From: Streptomyces griseoruber
GTDB taxonomy: Bacteria; Actinomycetota; Actinomycetes; Streptomycetales; Streptomycetaceae
NCBI RefSeq assembly: GCF_001514205.1
Contig: NZ_KQ948789.1
Coordinates: 1-64,000, forward strand
DNA length: 64,000 nt
Direction of reading: 5' to 3'
Within the stretch, counting starts at the first letter, position 1, and every line of letters starts with the position of its first letter. Below the pieces are notes generated by a model. It saw only the letters and a list, made by a program, of their open reading frames with translations, did no database searches and was not told the DNA's origin. A program made the translations under genes and the position numbers. Positions 55,547 through 64,000 of the stretch are shown here, piece by piece.

Positions 55547-56674
55547 TCAGCTCTTGGCGGTCGCGGCCTTGGTCTTGGCGGTCTTGGCGGCGGATGCCGG
55601 TACCGTCTTGGCCTCGTCCGCGGGCGCGCCCGGAGTGGCCGCGGCATCCGTGCCCGGCTCGGCGGCGGGCTCCTCCCGGCGGACGCCGACGCCCAGCTTC
55701 TCCTTGATCTTCTTCTCGATCTCGTTGGCGAGATCGGGGTTGTCCTTCAGGAAGTTACGGGCGTTCTCCTTGCCCTGGCCGAGCTGGTCGCCCTCGTACG
55801 TGTACCAGGCGCCGGCCTTGCGGACGAAGCCGTGCTCCACGCCCATGTCGATCAGACCGCCCTCGCGGCTGATGCCCTGGCCGTAGAGGATGTCGAACTC
55901 GGCCTGCTTGAAGGGCGGCGCGACCTTGTTCTTGACGACCTTGACCCGGGTGCGGTTGCCGACCGCGTCGGTGCCGTCCTTCAGGGTCTCGATGCGGCGG
56001 ATGTCCATGCGCACCGAGGCGTAGAACTTCAGCGCCCGGCCACCGGTCGTGGTCTCCGGCGAGCCGAACATCACGCCGATCTTCTCGCGGAGCTGGTTGA
56101 TGAAGATCGCGGTGGTCTTGGACTGGTTGAGCGCGCTGGTGATCTTCCGCAGCGCCTGGCTCATCAGACGGGCCTGGAGACCGACGTGGCTGTCGCCCAT
56201 CTCGCCCTCGATCTCCGCGCGCGGGACGAGCGCGGCGACGGAGTCGATGACGATGAGGTCGAGGGCGCCGGAGCGGACCAGCATGTCCACGATTTCCAGG
56301 GCCTGCTCGCCGTTGTCCGGCTGGGACAGGATCAGGTTGTCGACGTCGACGCCGAGCTTGCGCGCGTACTCGGGGTCGAGGGCGTGCTCCGCGTCCACGA
56401 AGGCCACCTGGCCTCCGGCCCGCTGCGCGTTCGCCACCGCGTGCAGCGTCAGGGTCGTCTTGCCGGAGGACTCCGGTCCGTACACCTCCACCACTCGGCC
56501 GCGCGGGATGCCGCCCACGCCGAGCGCGACGTCGAGTGCGGTCGACCCTGTGGGGATGACCTCGATGGGCTCGTTCGGCCGCTCGCCCATGCGCATGACC
56601 GCGCCCTTGCCGAACTGCCGTTCAATCTGTGCGAGTGCGGCATCCAGGGCCTTCTCGCGGTCGGTTCCTGCCAT
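55547..56674 (-). CDS. recA: Recombinase RecA
   Basis: RecA performs strand exchange and activates LexA self-cleavage. The ATG at 56674 gives 375 residues (MAGTDREKALDAALAQIERQFGKGAVMRMG). Walker A is GPESSGKT, Walker B LIVIDSVAALVPRAEIEGEMGD, and the DNA-binding loops are intact (QLREKIGVMFGSPETTTGGRAL). After residue 330 comes an Ala/Thr/Lys/Pro-rich tail typical of streptomycete RecA. A candidate SOS box lies 160 bases upstream. It leads the recA-recX operon. Confidence 0.98.
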   Translation of the reverse strand: MAGTDREKALDAALAQIERQFGKGAVMRMGERPNEPIEVIPTGSTALDVALGVGGIPRGRVVEVYGPESSGKTTLTLHAVANAQRAGGQVAFVDAEHALDPEYARKLGVDVDNLILSQPDNGEQALEIVDMLVRSGALDLIVIDSVAALVPRAEIEGEMGDSHVGLQARLMSQALRKITSALNQSKTTAIFINQLREKIGVMFGSPETTTGGRALKFYASVRMDIRRIETLKDGTDAVGNRTRVKVVKNKVAPPFKQAEFDILYGQGISREGGLIDMGVEHGFVRKAGAWYTYEGDQLGQGKENARNFLKDNPDLANEIEKKIKEKLGVGVRREEPAAEPGTDAAATPGAPADEAKTVPASAAKTAKTKAATAKS

Positions 56675-56836
56675 GGGTTCCACCCGGTTTGCTTGAGTCG
56701 ATCGCTTCACGTCAAAGACGCTAACGCCTGCCACTGACAATGCGCCCCGACGCCGGTCCAGCCTGTGGATAACTCAGGGATTTCCTCGCCCAAATCGGGA
56801 TGTAACCCCCATCGCGAGCTTCGCTGGAGTCTCCAT

Positions 56837-56852
56837 AAGAATGGATGTTCGA
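56837..56852 (-). promoter_or_regulatory. SOS (LexA) box of recA
   Basis: On the minus strand the sequence reads TCGAACATCCATTCTT: all six left positions of TCGAAC-N4-GTTCGA match, three of six right ones do. The core GAACATCCATTC equals the one I remember for other Streptomyces recA promoters. It lies 163 bases before the start. Confidence 0.75.
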
Positions 56853-56908
56853 TTTTCATGTCAAGCGCACCACACGACACCGACCACTGCTCAGGAGCCG
56901 CGGAAACC

Positions 56909-58162
56909 TCAGTTTCCGGTCGAGCGGCTTCCGCGCTGCTCTCGCGCTCTCACCCACAGGCTCCGCACGCGGTGGAGCAGCCGCGTGCCGTCGCCGCGGC
57001 CCCGGTGACCGTGGACGCGCGGGTCGTCGGTGACGTCGTAGCGCTTCACGTAGGCGCCCAGGAACGCCTGGAGGGTGGCGACGGCCGGGATGGCTATCAG
57101 GGCGCCTATGGCACCGAGGAGGGCCGTGCCGGCGATGACCGAACCGAAGGCGACCGCGGGATGGATGTCGACGGTCTTCGAGGTCAGCTTCGGCTGGAGC
57201 ATGTAGTTCTCGAACTGCTGGTAGACCACGACGAAGATCAGCACCCACAGCGCGTACAACGGCGAGACCGTGAAGGCGATCAGCATGGGCAGAGCGCCCG
57301 CGAGATAGGTGCCGATGGTGGGGATGAACTGCGAGACCACCCCCACCCACACGGCGAGCACGGGCGCGTAGGGGATGCCGAGCGCCTCCAGCAGGACATA
57401 GTGCGCGACCCCCGAGATCAGCGCCATCAGCCCGCGGGAGTACAGGTACCCGCCGGTCTTGGCGACGGCGATCTCCCACGCGCGCAGCACCTCGGCCTGC
57501 TTGGCGGGCGGCAGGACGGAACACAGTGCGCGGCGCAGGCGCGGTCCGTCGGCGGCGAAGTAGAACGAGAACAGGGCGATCGTCAGCAGCCGGAAGAGCC
57601 CGCCCAGCACCTGGGTGGAGACGTCCAGGACACCGGCGGCGCTGTTCTGGGCGTACTTCCGCAGCCAGTCCGAGTGGAGGAGGCCCTCCTGGATGTCCAC
57701 GCGGCGAAGATCGGTGTGGAACGTGGTGTTGACCCAGTTGATCACGGAGTCGAGGTAGTCCGGGAAGCCCTCGATCATCTTGATGATCTGCCCCGCGAGC
57801 ATCGAGCCGAGCAGCGTGAAGAACCCGGCGACCATGATCAGCAGGCCGAAGAAGACCAGGAAGGTGGCGAACCCCCTGCGCATCCCGCGGGCCGCCATCC
57901 GGCTGACCGCGGGTTCCACCGCGAGGGCCAGGAAGAACGCGATGAGGATGTTGAGCAGCAGGCCGATGACCTGGTGGAAGGCCCAGGTGCCCAGCTGGAA
58001 CACACCGACGAGCGCGAGCGCGAGGACCATCGCGCGCGGGAGCCAGCGCGGCATGCGCTCGCCCGCCGCGACGGCGACGTCGGCCGGGGGCCGGTTCGGC
58101 GGCGTCGTGCCGGACGGGGATGCGTGCCGGGCCGCCTGCCCGGTCTCGTCAGTGGGTGCCAC
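56909..58162 (-). CDS. AI-2E/PerM-family membrane transporter
   Basis: The 417-residue integral membrane protein starts at GTG 58162. It has about eight hydrophobic segments with the AI-2E exporter/PerM hallmarks: VIGLLLNILIAFFLALAVEP, FATFLVFFGLLIMVAGFF, a central amphipathic region (IQEGLLHSDWLRKYAQNSAAG), GVVSQFIPTIGTYLAGALPMLIAF and VVYQQFENYMLQPKLTSKTVDIHP. In other bacteria relatives move autoinducer-2 or act in ion homeostasis; the actual substrate is unknown. It ends 57 bases before the recA SOS box, so recA transcription starts just behind it on the same strand. Confidence 0.9.
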   Translation of the reverse strand: MAPTDETGQAARHASPSGTTPPNRPPADVAVAAGERMPRWLPRAMVLALALVGVFQLGTWAFHQVIGLLLNILIAFFLALAVEPAVSRMAARGMRRGFATFLVFFGLLIMVAGFFTLLGSMLAGQIIKMIEGFPDYLDSVINWVNTTFHTDLRRVDIQEGLLHSDWLRKYAQNSAAGVLDVSTQVLGGLFRLLTIALFSFYFAADGPRLRRALCSVLPPAKQAEVLRAWEIAVAKTGGYLYSRGLMALISGVAHYVLLEALGIPYAPVLAVWVGVVSQFIPTIGTYLAGALPMLIAFTVSPLYALWVLIFVVVYQQFENYMLQPKLTSKTVDIHPAVAFGSVIAGTALLGAIGALIAIPAVATLQAFLGAYVKRYDVTDDPRVHGHRGRGDGTRLLHRVRSLWVRAREQRGSRSTGN

Positions 58163-58222
58163 GGCACAAGTCTCGCCTACGGCGCCGACACTCCGGCACC
58201 CCCGGGTGATCTTCCCTGTGGA

Positions 58223-58417
58223 TCAGCGCAGCTCCGCGGGAACGTTCATCACCGCGCAGACCACGCGCCACACGTCCTTGGCCTCCCAGCCGTCCGCCAG
58301 CGCCTCGTCCACGGTGCGCCCGCCGAGTTCCGTCATCACGTGATCACGCGCGAACGTCTCGGCGTAGCCCGTGCCGAAGTGCTCGTCCATCCGCTGCCAG
58401 AAGACCGTCAACCGCAT
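58223..58417 (-). CDS. DUF3046 small conserved protein
   Basis: The 64-residue protein begins MRLTVFWQRMDEHFGTGYAETFARDHV at ATG 58417 behind GGGGGC and ends VWRVVCAVMNVPAELR. This is the complete DUF3046 family, conserved next to recA in many actinobacteria and without known function. It is 60 bases upstream of the AI-2E-type transporter gene on the same strand, so they are probably cotranscribed. Confidence 0.9.
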   Translation of the reverse strand: MRLTVFWQRMDEHFGTGYAETFARDHVMTELGGRTVDEALADGWEAKDVWRVVCAVMNVPAELR

Positions 58418-58495
58418 GCCCCCAGTATCCCGCCCCCGGGGGTGGCACCCGCCGGGACCGCCTGCCGAGACCGCTTTCCGCCCTACGGTCTGACC

Positions 58496-59440
58496 ATGGC
58501 CGAAACCGGAGCATCCCCACTCCCCCCGACGCCCCCGGCGCGTTCCCCGCTCTTCCGCGCCGAGTCCTTCGTCTGGCTCACCGCGCGCGTGCTGGAGCAG
58601 CGCCTCTTCGCCTACGAGTTCCTGCACGGCGGCGCCGACCCCGTCGAGGCGGCGCTGGACGCCTACCGCAACGAGGACGGCGGTTACGGCCACGCGCTGG
58701 AGCCCGATCTGCGGGGCCCGGTGAGCCAGCCCCTGCACACCGCGCACGCGCTGCGGGTCCTGGACCGCGTCGGCCGGCTCGGCGGGCAGCGCGTCGAGCG
58801 GGTGTGCCGCTATCTCACCGCGGTCTCCACCGCCGACGGCGCCCTCCCCGCGATCGATCCCGGCCAGCGCGGCTACCCCGCCGCCCCCTTCGTCCCGATC
58901 GTGGACGACCCGCCCAGCGACCTGCTGGCCACGGGCCCGGTGGTGGGCCTGCTGCACCGCAACGACGTGTGGCACGCCTGGCTGTTCCGGGCCACGGACT
59001 TCTGCTGGCAGGCCGTGGACTGCCTGGAGCGGTCCCACCCGTACGAGATCGAGGCCGCCGTCGCCTTCCTGGACTCCACTCCCGACCGCCCGCGCGCGGA
59101 GGCGGCCGCCGACCGCCTGGGCCGCCTGGTGCGCGGCCAACGCCTGGCGGCGCTGGACCCCGACCACCTGGACGCGTTCCCGGTGGCGCCCGGGTACGCC
59201 CCCGGCGAGCACCACTTCCCGCACGACTTCGCGCGTACTCCGCGCTCCCTCGCGCGCACGTGGTTCACGGACGACGAGATGGCACGCTCCCTGGACCTCC
59301 TCGCGAGCGAGCAGCAGGAGGACGGCGGCTGGCCGGTCCGATGGCGCCACTGGGCCCCGGCGCCGACCCTGGAGGCACGCCCCATGGTGACGATCGAGGC
59401 CCTGCGCACCCTGCGGGCCCACGGCCGCCCGATCGGCTGA
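58496..59440 (+). CDS. Alpha/alpha-toroid (prenyltransferase/terpene-cyclase-like) protein of unknown function
   Basis: The 314-residue protein starts at ATG 58496 (MAETGASPLPPTPPARSP). Helical repeats with Gly-Gly-Tyr phrases (RNEDGGYGHALEPDLRGPVSQPLHTAHALRVL; EQQEDGGWPVRW) place it in the alpha/alpha-toroid superfamily that includes squalene cyclases and prenyltransferase beta subunits. The DXDD cyclase motif is not seen, so cyclase chemistry is unlikely. It appears in many Streptomyces between recA and the azl genes, function unknown. It is divergent from the DUF3046 gene, 78 bases apart. Confidence 0.75.
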   Translation: MAETGASPLPPTPPARSPLFRAESFVWLTARVLEQRLFAYEFLHGGADPVEAALDAYRNEDGGYGHALEPDLRGPVSQPLHTAHALRVLDRVGRLGGQRVERVCRYLTAVSTADGALPAIDPGQRGYPAAPFVPIVDDPPSDLLATGPVVGLLHRNDVWHAWLFRATDFCWQAVDCLERSHPYEIEAAVAFLDSTPDRPRAEAAADRLGRLVRGQRLAALDPDHLDAFPVAPGYAPGEHHFPHDFARTPRSLARTWFTDDEMARSLDLLASEQQEDGGWPVRWRHWAPAPTLEARPMVTIEALRTLRAHGRPIG

Positions 59441-59457
59441 TCGCCCGGGCCCCGGCG

Positions 59458-59769
59458 TCATCCGCCCAGGGCCCGCACCCCGGCCGTGACCACCACGGCC
59501 GCCGCGACGACGATCAGGAAGGGCGCCCGCAGCACCAGCGCCACGGCGGCCGCCGCAAGCCCGGCGGCCCGGGCGTCGAGCACGAGCGCGTGCCCGTCGG
59601 CGAAGGTCTGCTGGGCCGTGAGAGCGGCCAGCAGAGCCACGGGCAGCAGGGCGGCGAGCCGCCGCACGACAGGCCGCTCCAAAGCCCCGTCGGGCACGAG
59701 CAGCCCGGCGAGCTTGACGGCGTAACACCCCACAGCGGTGGCGAGGATCGCGACCCAGACACCCATCAC
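59458..59769 (-). CDS. azlD: AzlD-family branched-chain amino-acid exporter subunit
   Basis: The 103-residue membrane protein starts at GTG 59769, overlapping the azlC stop (GTGA); ATG 59766 is one codon later. Three or four helices are present: WVAILATAVGCYAVKLAGLLVP, VRRLAALLPVALLAALTAQQTF, AGLAAAAVALVLRAPFLIVVAAAVVVTAGV. It is the small partner of AzlC and lies in its usual downstream position. The pair exports branched-chain or related amino acids and analogues. Confidence 0.9.
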   Translation of the reverse strand: MMGVWVAILATAVGCYAVKLAGLLVPDGALERPVVRRLAALLPVALLAALTAQQTFADGHALVLDARAAGLAAAAVALVLRAPFLIVVAAAVVVTAGVRALGG

Positions 59770-60491
59770 GCACGCTCCTCGTCACGTCGCCGCCCCTTCA
59801 GGTACAGCACGGCGGGCGCGGCGAGCGCGGCCACCAGCACCGGCACTCCGGCCGGCACCACCGGCAGCAGCCCGAGCCCCAGCACGACGGCGAGCCCGGC
59901 CACGACCCGCTCGGTGCCGGTCCGCAGCATCGGCGCGAGCAGGGCCAGGAAGACGGCGGGCCCGGCCGCGTCGAGCCCCCACGCGTCCGTGTCCCCGATC
60001 GCCTCGGCCCCCAGGGCGCCCAGCAGGGTCGTGAGATTCCACAGCACGTACAGGCTCACCCCGGTGACGGTGAAGCCGATCCGGGCCGCGCGCCGCCCAG
60101 GCTGCGCCAGCGACACGGCCGCCGTCTCGTCGATCACCCACTGAGCGGCCAGCGGGCGCACCGCGCGCGGGAGAGCCAGCACCTGGGACAGCCGCAGACC
60201 GTAGAACGCGTTGCGCACCCCCAGGAAGAACGCGCCCGCGGCCGCGGTGAGCGGGTTGCCGCCCGCCGCCAGCGCGCCGACGAGCGCGAACTGGGACGCC
60301 CCGGTGAACACCAGGAGACTCAGCGCACAGCTCTGCCACACGGTGAGCCCGCTGCCCGCCGAGGTCACCCCGAAGGCGAACCCAGACAGTCCTACGGCGA
60401 CGCCGACGCCCAGTCCGTCCCGGACGACGGCGGAGTCCGGTCTTCCGGCTCGGCCGGCGCGTATGTCTGAGAGAGCTGTCTGTTCTGCCAC
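59766..60491 (-). CDS. azlC: AzlC-family branched-chain amino-acid exporter subunit
   Basis: The GTG at 60491 gives 241 residues (VAEQTALSDIRAGRAGRPDSAVV). The family motifs are DGLGVGVAVGLSGFAFGVTSAGSGLTVWQSCALSLLVFTGASQFALVGALAAGG and FFLGVRNAFYGLRLSQVL, with six to seven membrane segments. Its first 33 codons overlap the end of the upstream AraC-like regulator gene in another frame; a shorter start would remove the overlap but I see no good alternative start codon with a ribosome site. It pairs with AzlD, whose start overlaps its stop. Confidence 0.88.
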   Translation of the reverse strand: MAEQTALSDIRAGRAGRPDSAVVRDGLGVGVAVGLSGFAFGVTSAGSGLTVWQSCALSLLVFTGASQFALVGALAAGGNPLTAAAGAFFLGVRNAFYGLRLSQVLALPRAVRPLAAQWVIDETAAVSLAQPGRRAARIGFTVTGVSLYVLWNLTTLLGALGAEAIGDTDAWGLDAAGPAVFLALLAPMLRTGTERVVAGLAVVLGLGLLPVVPAGVPVLVAALAAPAVLYLKGRRRDEERA

Positions 60492-61354
60492 GTGTCGGAC
60501 GGTAGGAGGAGCCGTCCCCGCGCGTCTTGTACGTTCTTGCGCTCGCGCTGGTACGCCCCCGGCGGCACGCCCACGATCCGGGCGAAGTGGCGGTTGAGGT
60601 GCGGCTGATCGGTGAACCCCACGGTCACCGCGGCCTCGGCGGGAGTGGTGCCGTCGTCCAGGAGCCGGCGGGCCCGCCGCACCCGGGCATCGGTGAGCCA
60701 GGCGTGCGGCGGCATCCCGAACGCGTCCCGGAAGGCACGCAGGAGCGCGAAGGAACTGGTCCCGAGTTCCCGCGCCAGCCGCTCCAGCGTCGGCGGATCG
60801 GCCATCCGCTCCTCCAGTACCCCCCGCGCGCGTGCCGCGATCCGCGCCCCGGCCGTCCGCACCTCCCGCTGCGGCAGCGCCCCGCCGTTGAGCCGCAGCA
60901 ACCGCGTCACGGCGACCCGCAGCAGCGTGTCGGCGGCGAGCGCGTTGCCCTCGTCGGCGGCCCGGAGCACCTGGTGCACCAGCGCGGCGGCGTAGGCGTC
61001 CTCGATCACGGGACTCACGAACCCGGGCGTGCCCCGCAGGCTCGTCGTCTCGGCCGCGATCTCCGCCACCAGCCCGGGCAGCGGGTAGACGGCGCCGTAC
61101 CGCCACCCCTGCGGAACCCCGGCCCGTCCGGTGTGCGGGGTGTCGGGGTTGACCAGCGCCAGCGCACCGGCCCCCACGTACACATCGGACCCCTGGTGCC
61201 GGAAGACCTCCGCCCCCTCGGCGACGGCGGCGATCACGAAGTGCTCATGGGTGTGCCGCAGGAACGTCTTGCGGACGTACGAGGCGCGCAGCAGATCGAC
61301 ACCGGGCAGTTCCGCGTACCGCCAGTGCCGGGCCGACTCACGAGAACCCGCCAT
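60392..61354 (-). CDS. AraC-family regulator of the azl exporter genes
   Basis: I use ATG 61354 (MAGSRESARHWRYAELPGVDLLRASY), giving 320 residues. The N-terminal half is an AraC-type cupin ligand-binding domain (THEHFVIAAVAEGAEVFRHQG, GALALVNPDTPHTGR); the C-terminal half contains two helix-turn-helix motifs (LERLARELGTSSFALLRAFRDAFGMPPHAWL and AAVTVGFTDQPHLNRHFARIVGVPPGAYQR). This arrangement, AraC regulator immediately before azlCD on the same strand, is common and suggests ligand-induced amino-acid export. The gene runs 100 bases into azlC, so its C-terminal 33 residues are encoded by an overlap. Confidence 0.9.
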   Translation of the reverse strand: MAGSRESARHWRYAELPGVDLLRASYVRKTFLRHTHEHFVIAAVAEGAEVFRHQGSDVYVGAGALALVNPDTPHTGRAGVPQGWRYGAVYPLPGLVAEIAAETTSLRGTPGFVSPVIEDAYAAALVHQVLRAADEGNALAADTLLRVAVTRLLRLNGGALPQREVRTAGARIAARARGVLEERMADPPTLERLARELGTSSFALLRAFRDAFGMPPHAWLTDARVRRARRLLDDGTTPAEAAVTVGFTDQPHLNRHFARIVGVPPGAYQRERKNVQDARGRLLLPSDTWQNRQLSQTYAPAEPEDRTPPSSGTDWASASP

Positions 61355-61446
61355 GTCCCCATTCTCCGCCCCCGCCCACACCCGCGTCGCCGTCGCCATC
61401 GCCGCAGGTCGGAGTGATTGTCAGTGCCCGGGTGCAGGATGGACGC

Positions 61447-64000
61447 ATGGTCAGCTCCGCACACCGAGCCCTCGACGGCTTCTCGCCCGCGACCCGCGGC
61501 TGGTTCACGGGGGCGTTCTCCGCGCCCACCGCGGCCCAGGCGGGCGCGTGGCAGGCCATCGCCGCGGGCTCGGACGTGCTGGTGGTGGCCCCGACCGGCT
61601 CCGGCAAGACCCTCGCCGCCTTCCTCGCGGCGCTCGACCGGCTCACCTCGACGCCTCCGCCGGCCGACCCGAAGAAGCGCTGCCGCGTCCTCTACGTCTC
61701 CCCCCTCAAAGCCCTCGCGGTGGACGTCGAGCGCAACCTCCGCAGCCCCCTGACCGGCATCCGCCAGGAGTCCGTCCGCCTGGGCCTGCCCGAACCCGAG
61801 GTCAAGGTGGGCATCCGCTCCGGCGACACCCCGCCCGCCGAGCGCCGTGCCCTCACCACCCGCCCGCCGGACATCCTGATCACCACCCCCGAGTCCCTGT
61901 TCCTGATGCTGACGTCGGCCACGCGCGACGCGCTCACGGGCATCGACACCGTGATCCTCGACGAGGTCCACGCGGTCGCCGGCACCAAGCGCGGCGCCCA
62001 CCTCGCCCTCTCCCTGGAGCGTCTGGACGAGCTCCTGCCCGGGCCGGCCCGCCGCATCGGCCTCTCCGCCACCGTCCGCCCGGTGGACGAGGTCGCCCGC
62101 TATCTCTCCCCGCACCGCAAGGTGGAGATCGTCCAGCCGAAGTCGGGCAAGGAGTTCGACCTCTCGGTCGTGGTCCCCGTGGAGGACCTGGGCGAACTGG
62201 GCGGCTCGCCGGTCGCCGACGGCTCCGAGGGGGCCGAGCGCCCCTCGATCTGGCCGCATGTGGAGGAGCGGATCACGGATCTGATCCAGGCCCACCACTC
62301 CACGATCGTCTTCGCGAACTCCCGCCGCCTGGCCGAGCGCCTGTGCAACCGCCTGAACGAGATCGCGTACGAACGCGCCACGGGCCGGCCGCTGGACGAG
62401 GACCACGCCCCCGCCGAGCTGATGGGCGGCTCGGGAGCGGCCCAGGGCGCACCGCCCGTCATCGCGCGCGCCCACCACGGTTCGGTGTCCAAGGAACAGC
62501 GCGCCCTGGTCGAGGAGGACCTCAAGGCGGGCCGTCTCCCGGCGGTGGTCGCCACCTCCAGCCTGGAACTGGGCATCGACATGGGCGCGGTGGACCTGGT
62601 GGTCCAGGTCGAGTCCCCGCCCTCGGTGGCCTCGGGCCTCCAGCGCGTGGGCCGCGCGGGACACCAGGTGGGAGCGGTCTCCACCGGCGTGGTCTTCCCC
62701 AAGTACCGAGGCGACCTGGTCCAGGCGGCCGTGGTCACCGAACGCATGCGCACCGGCTCGATCGAGTCCCTGAAGGTCCCCGCGAACCCCCTGGACGTCC
62801 TGGCCCAGCAGCTCGTGGCCATGACCGCGCTGGACACCTGGCAGGTGGACGACCTGCTCGCGACGGTCCGCCGGGCCGCCCCTTTCGCGTCCCTCCCGGA
62901 GTCCGCCTTCACGGCCACCCTGGACATGCTCGCGGGCCGCTACCCCTCCGACGCGTTCGCCGAGCTGCGCCCGCGCGTGGTGTGGGACCGCGTCGCCGGC
63001 ACGGTCACCGGCCGCCCGGGCGCCCAGCGCCTCGCCGTCACCTCCGGCGGCACGATCCCCGACCGCGGCCTGTTCGGTGTCTTCCTCGCGGGCGCCGACC
63101 CGAAGAAGGGCGGCGGCCGGGTCGGCGAGCTCGACGAGGAGATGGTCTACGAATCCCGCGTGGGCGACGTGTTCACCCTCGGCACCAGTTCCTGGCGCAT
63201 CGAGGACATCACCCGCGACCGGGTCCTGGTGTCCCCGGCCCCCGGCGTCCCGGGCCGGCTCCCGTTCTGGAAGGGCGACCAGCTGGGCCGGCCCCTGGAG
63301 CTGGGCCGCGCGGTGGGCGCGTTCCTGCGCGAGGTCGGCTCCCTGTCCAAGGACGACGCCCGGCTGCGGCTGCTCACCGCGGGCCTCGACGCCTGGGCGG
63401 CCGACAACGTCCTCGCCTACCTGGACGAACAGCGCGAGGCCTGCGGCCATGTGCCCGACGACCGCACGATCGTCGTGGAGCGGTTCCGCGACGAGCTGGG
63501 CGACTGGCGGGTCGTCGTCCACTCCCCGTTCGGCGCGCAGGTCCACGCCCCGTGGGCGCTGGCGCTCGGCGCGAAGCTCTCCGAGCGGTACGGCATGGAC
63601 GCCCAGGTCATGCACGCCGACGACGGCATCGTGCTGCGCCTGCCCGACGCCGACCTGATGGGCCTGGACCTGCTCGACCAGGAGCCGAGGAAGGCCGGGA
63701 CGGAGTACGACGCGGAGCAGGCCCCGGTCGGCGCGGCGGACGTCGTCTTCGACAAGGGCGAGGTCGACCAGATCGTCACCGACCAGGTCGGCGGCTCCGC
63801 CCTGTTCGCGTCCCGGTTCCGCGAGTGCGCCGCCCGCGCGCTGCTGCTGCCCCGCCGCAACCCCGGCAAGCGCACCCCGCTGTGGCAGCAGCGCCAGCGC
63901 GCCGCGCAACTGCTTCAGGTGGCGAGCGAGTTCGGCTCGTTCCCGATCGTCCTGGAGGCGGTCCGCGAGTGCCTCCAGGACGTCTTCGACGTCCCCGGCC
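61447..64000 (+). CDS. lhr: Lhr-type large ATP-dependent DNA helicase, 3' end outside window
   Basis: From ATG 61447 the frame is open to the window end (851 codons; the family is usually about 1500 residues, so roughly half is missing). Superfamily 2 helicase motifs are present: Q-motif region PTAAQAGAWQAI, Walker A VVAPTGSGKTLAAF, Ia YVSPLKALAVDV, DEVH box VILDEVHAVAG, motif III GLSATV, motif V TSSLELGIDMG and motif VI QRVGRAGHQ. After the helicase core the Lhr-specific winged-helix and beta-barrel region begins (TVTGRPGAQRLAVTSGGTIPDRGLFGVFL). Lhr proteins act in repair of DNA cross-links or oxidised DNA. It starts 92 bases from the divergent AraC gene. Confidence 0.93.
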   Translation, partial: MVSSAHRALDGFSPATRGWFTGAFSAPTAAQAGAWQAIAAGSDVLVVAPTGSGKTLAAFLAALDRLTSTPPPADPKKRCRVLYVSPLKALAVDVERNLRSPLTGIRQESVRLGLPEPEVKVGIRSGDTPPAERRALTTRPPDILITTPESLFLMLTSATRDALTGIDTVILDEVHAVAGTKRGAHLALSLERLDELLPGPARRIGLSATVRPVDEVARYLSPHRKVEIVQPKSGKEFDLSVVVPVEDLGELGGSPVADGSEGAERPSIWPHVEERITDLIQAHHSTIVFANSRRLAERLCNRLNEIAYERATGRPLDEDHAPAELMGGSGAAQGAPPVIARAHHGSVSKEQRALVEEDLKAGRLPAVVATSSLELGIDMGAVDLVVQVESPPSVASGLQRVGRAGHQVGAVSTGVVFPKYRGDLVQAAVVTERMRTGSIESLKVPANPLDVLAQQLVAMTALDTWQVDDLLATVRRAAPFASLPESAFTATLDMLAGRYPSDAFAELRPRVVWDRVAGTVTGRPGAQRLAVTSGGTIPDRGLFGVFLAGADPKKGGGRVGELDEEMVYESRVGDVFTLGTSSWRIEDITRDRVLVSPAPGVPGRLPFWKGDQLGRPLELGRAVGAFLREVGSLSKDDARLRLLTAGLDAWAADNVLAYLDEQREACGHVPDDRTIVVERFRDELGDWRVVVHSPFGAQVHAPWALALGAKLSERYGMDAQVMHADDGIVLRLPDADLMGLDLLDQEPRKAGTEYDAEQAPVGAADVVFDKGEVDQIVTDQVGGSALFASRFRECAARALLLPRRNPGKRTPLWQQRQRAAQLLQVASEFGSFPIVLEAVRECLQDVFDVPG

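Overview
The window is chromosomal DNA of a high-GC actinomycete, almost certainly a Streptomyces. The evidence is strong G/C bias at third codon positions, many GTG/TTG starts, and a run of housekeeping genes in the order known from the Streptomyces coelicolor chromosome between nrdJ and recA: nrdJ, nrdR, lexA, dinG, a siderophore-like NIS cluster, hflX, an RSH gene, dapF, miaA, miaB, the glutamate transporter genes, recX, recA, and an Lhr helicase. The synteny statement rests on memory, not on a search.

Positions 1 to about 4190 are different: visibly richer in A and T, with mixed codon use, and ending exactly where the nrdJ terminator begins. I read this as the end of an integrated mobile element. 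Going down the minus strand it carries a DUF1883-TIR protein, a HEAGH zinc-metallopeptidase-like protein, and a recombination module: a tyrosine recombinase broken by a frameshift, a small XRE-type regulator, and a protein with seven Cys-X-X-Cys knuckles cut by the window edge. Long perfect hairpins separate the cargo genes. This is the best candidate here for an undescribed, possibly defensive, system.

Positions 4200 to 11400 hold DNA precursor supply and DNA damage control: class II ribonucleotide reductase with its repressor NrdR and tandem NrdR-box-like sites, LexA with an SOS box, and a DinG-type helicase. From 11600 to 16060 is a three-gene minus-strand operon (aminotransferase, IucA/IucC synthetase, acyltransferase) resembling a minimal NRPS-independent siderophore pathway with no decarboxylase, hydroxylase or transporter. 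Then follow a secreted serine protease, HflX, an M1 metallopeptidase, an RSH (ppGpp) protein, DapF, a palindromic MITE-like element, MiaA, MiaB and small conserved genes.

From 30200 to 38600 is signalling and ion homeostasis: a PP2C phosphatase, a six-domain GAF/PAS/SpoIIE/ATPase protein, a NarL-type two-component pair whose kinase has a long repetitive tail, and a TrkA-C/CPA2 cation antiporter pair. From 40900 to 47900 is a glutamate sensing and uptake locus: a TAXI-type binding protein, a GluK/GluR-like two-component system, and an ABC transporter (gluABCD). The rest holds an FAD monooxygenase, a cysteine dioxygenase and rhodanese pair, a deleted IS481 transposase, an ArsR-like regulator coupled to an FtsX permease without an ATPase, recA-recX with an SOS box, an AI-2E-type exporter, an AzlCD exporter with its AraC regulator, and the first 851 codons of an Lhr helicase. 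No rRNA, tRNA or CRISPR array was seen.
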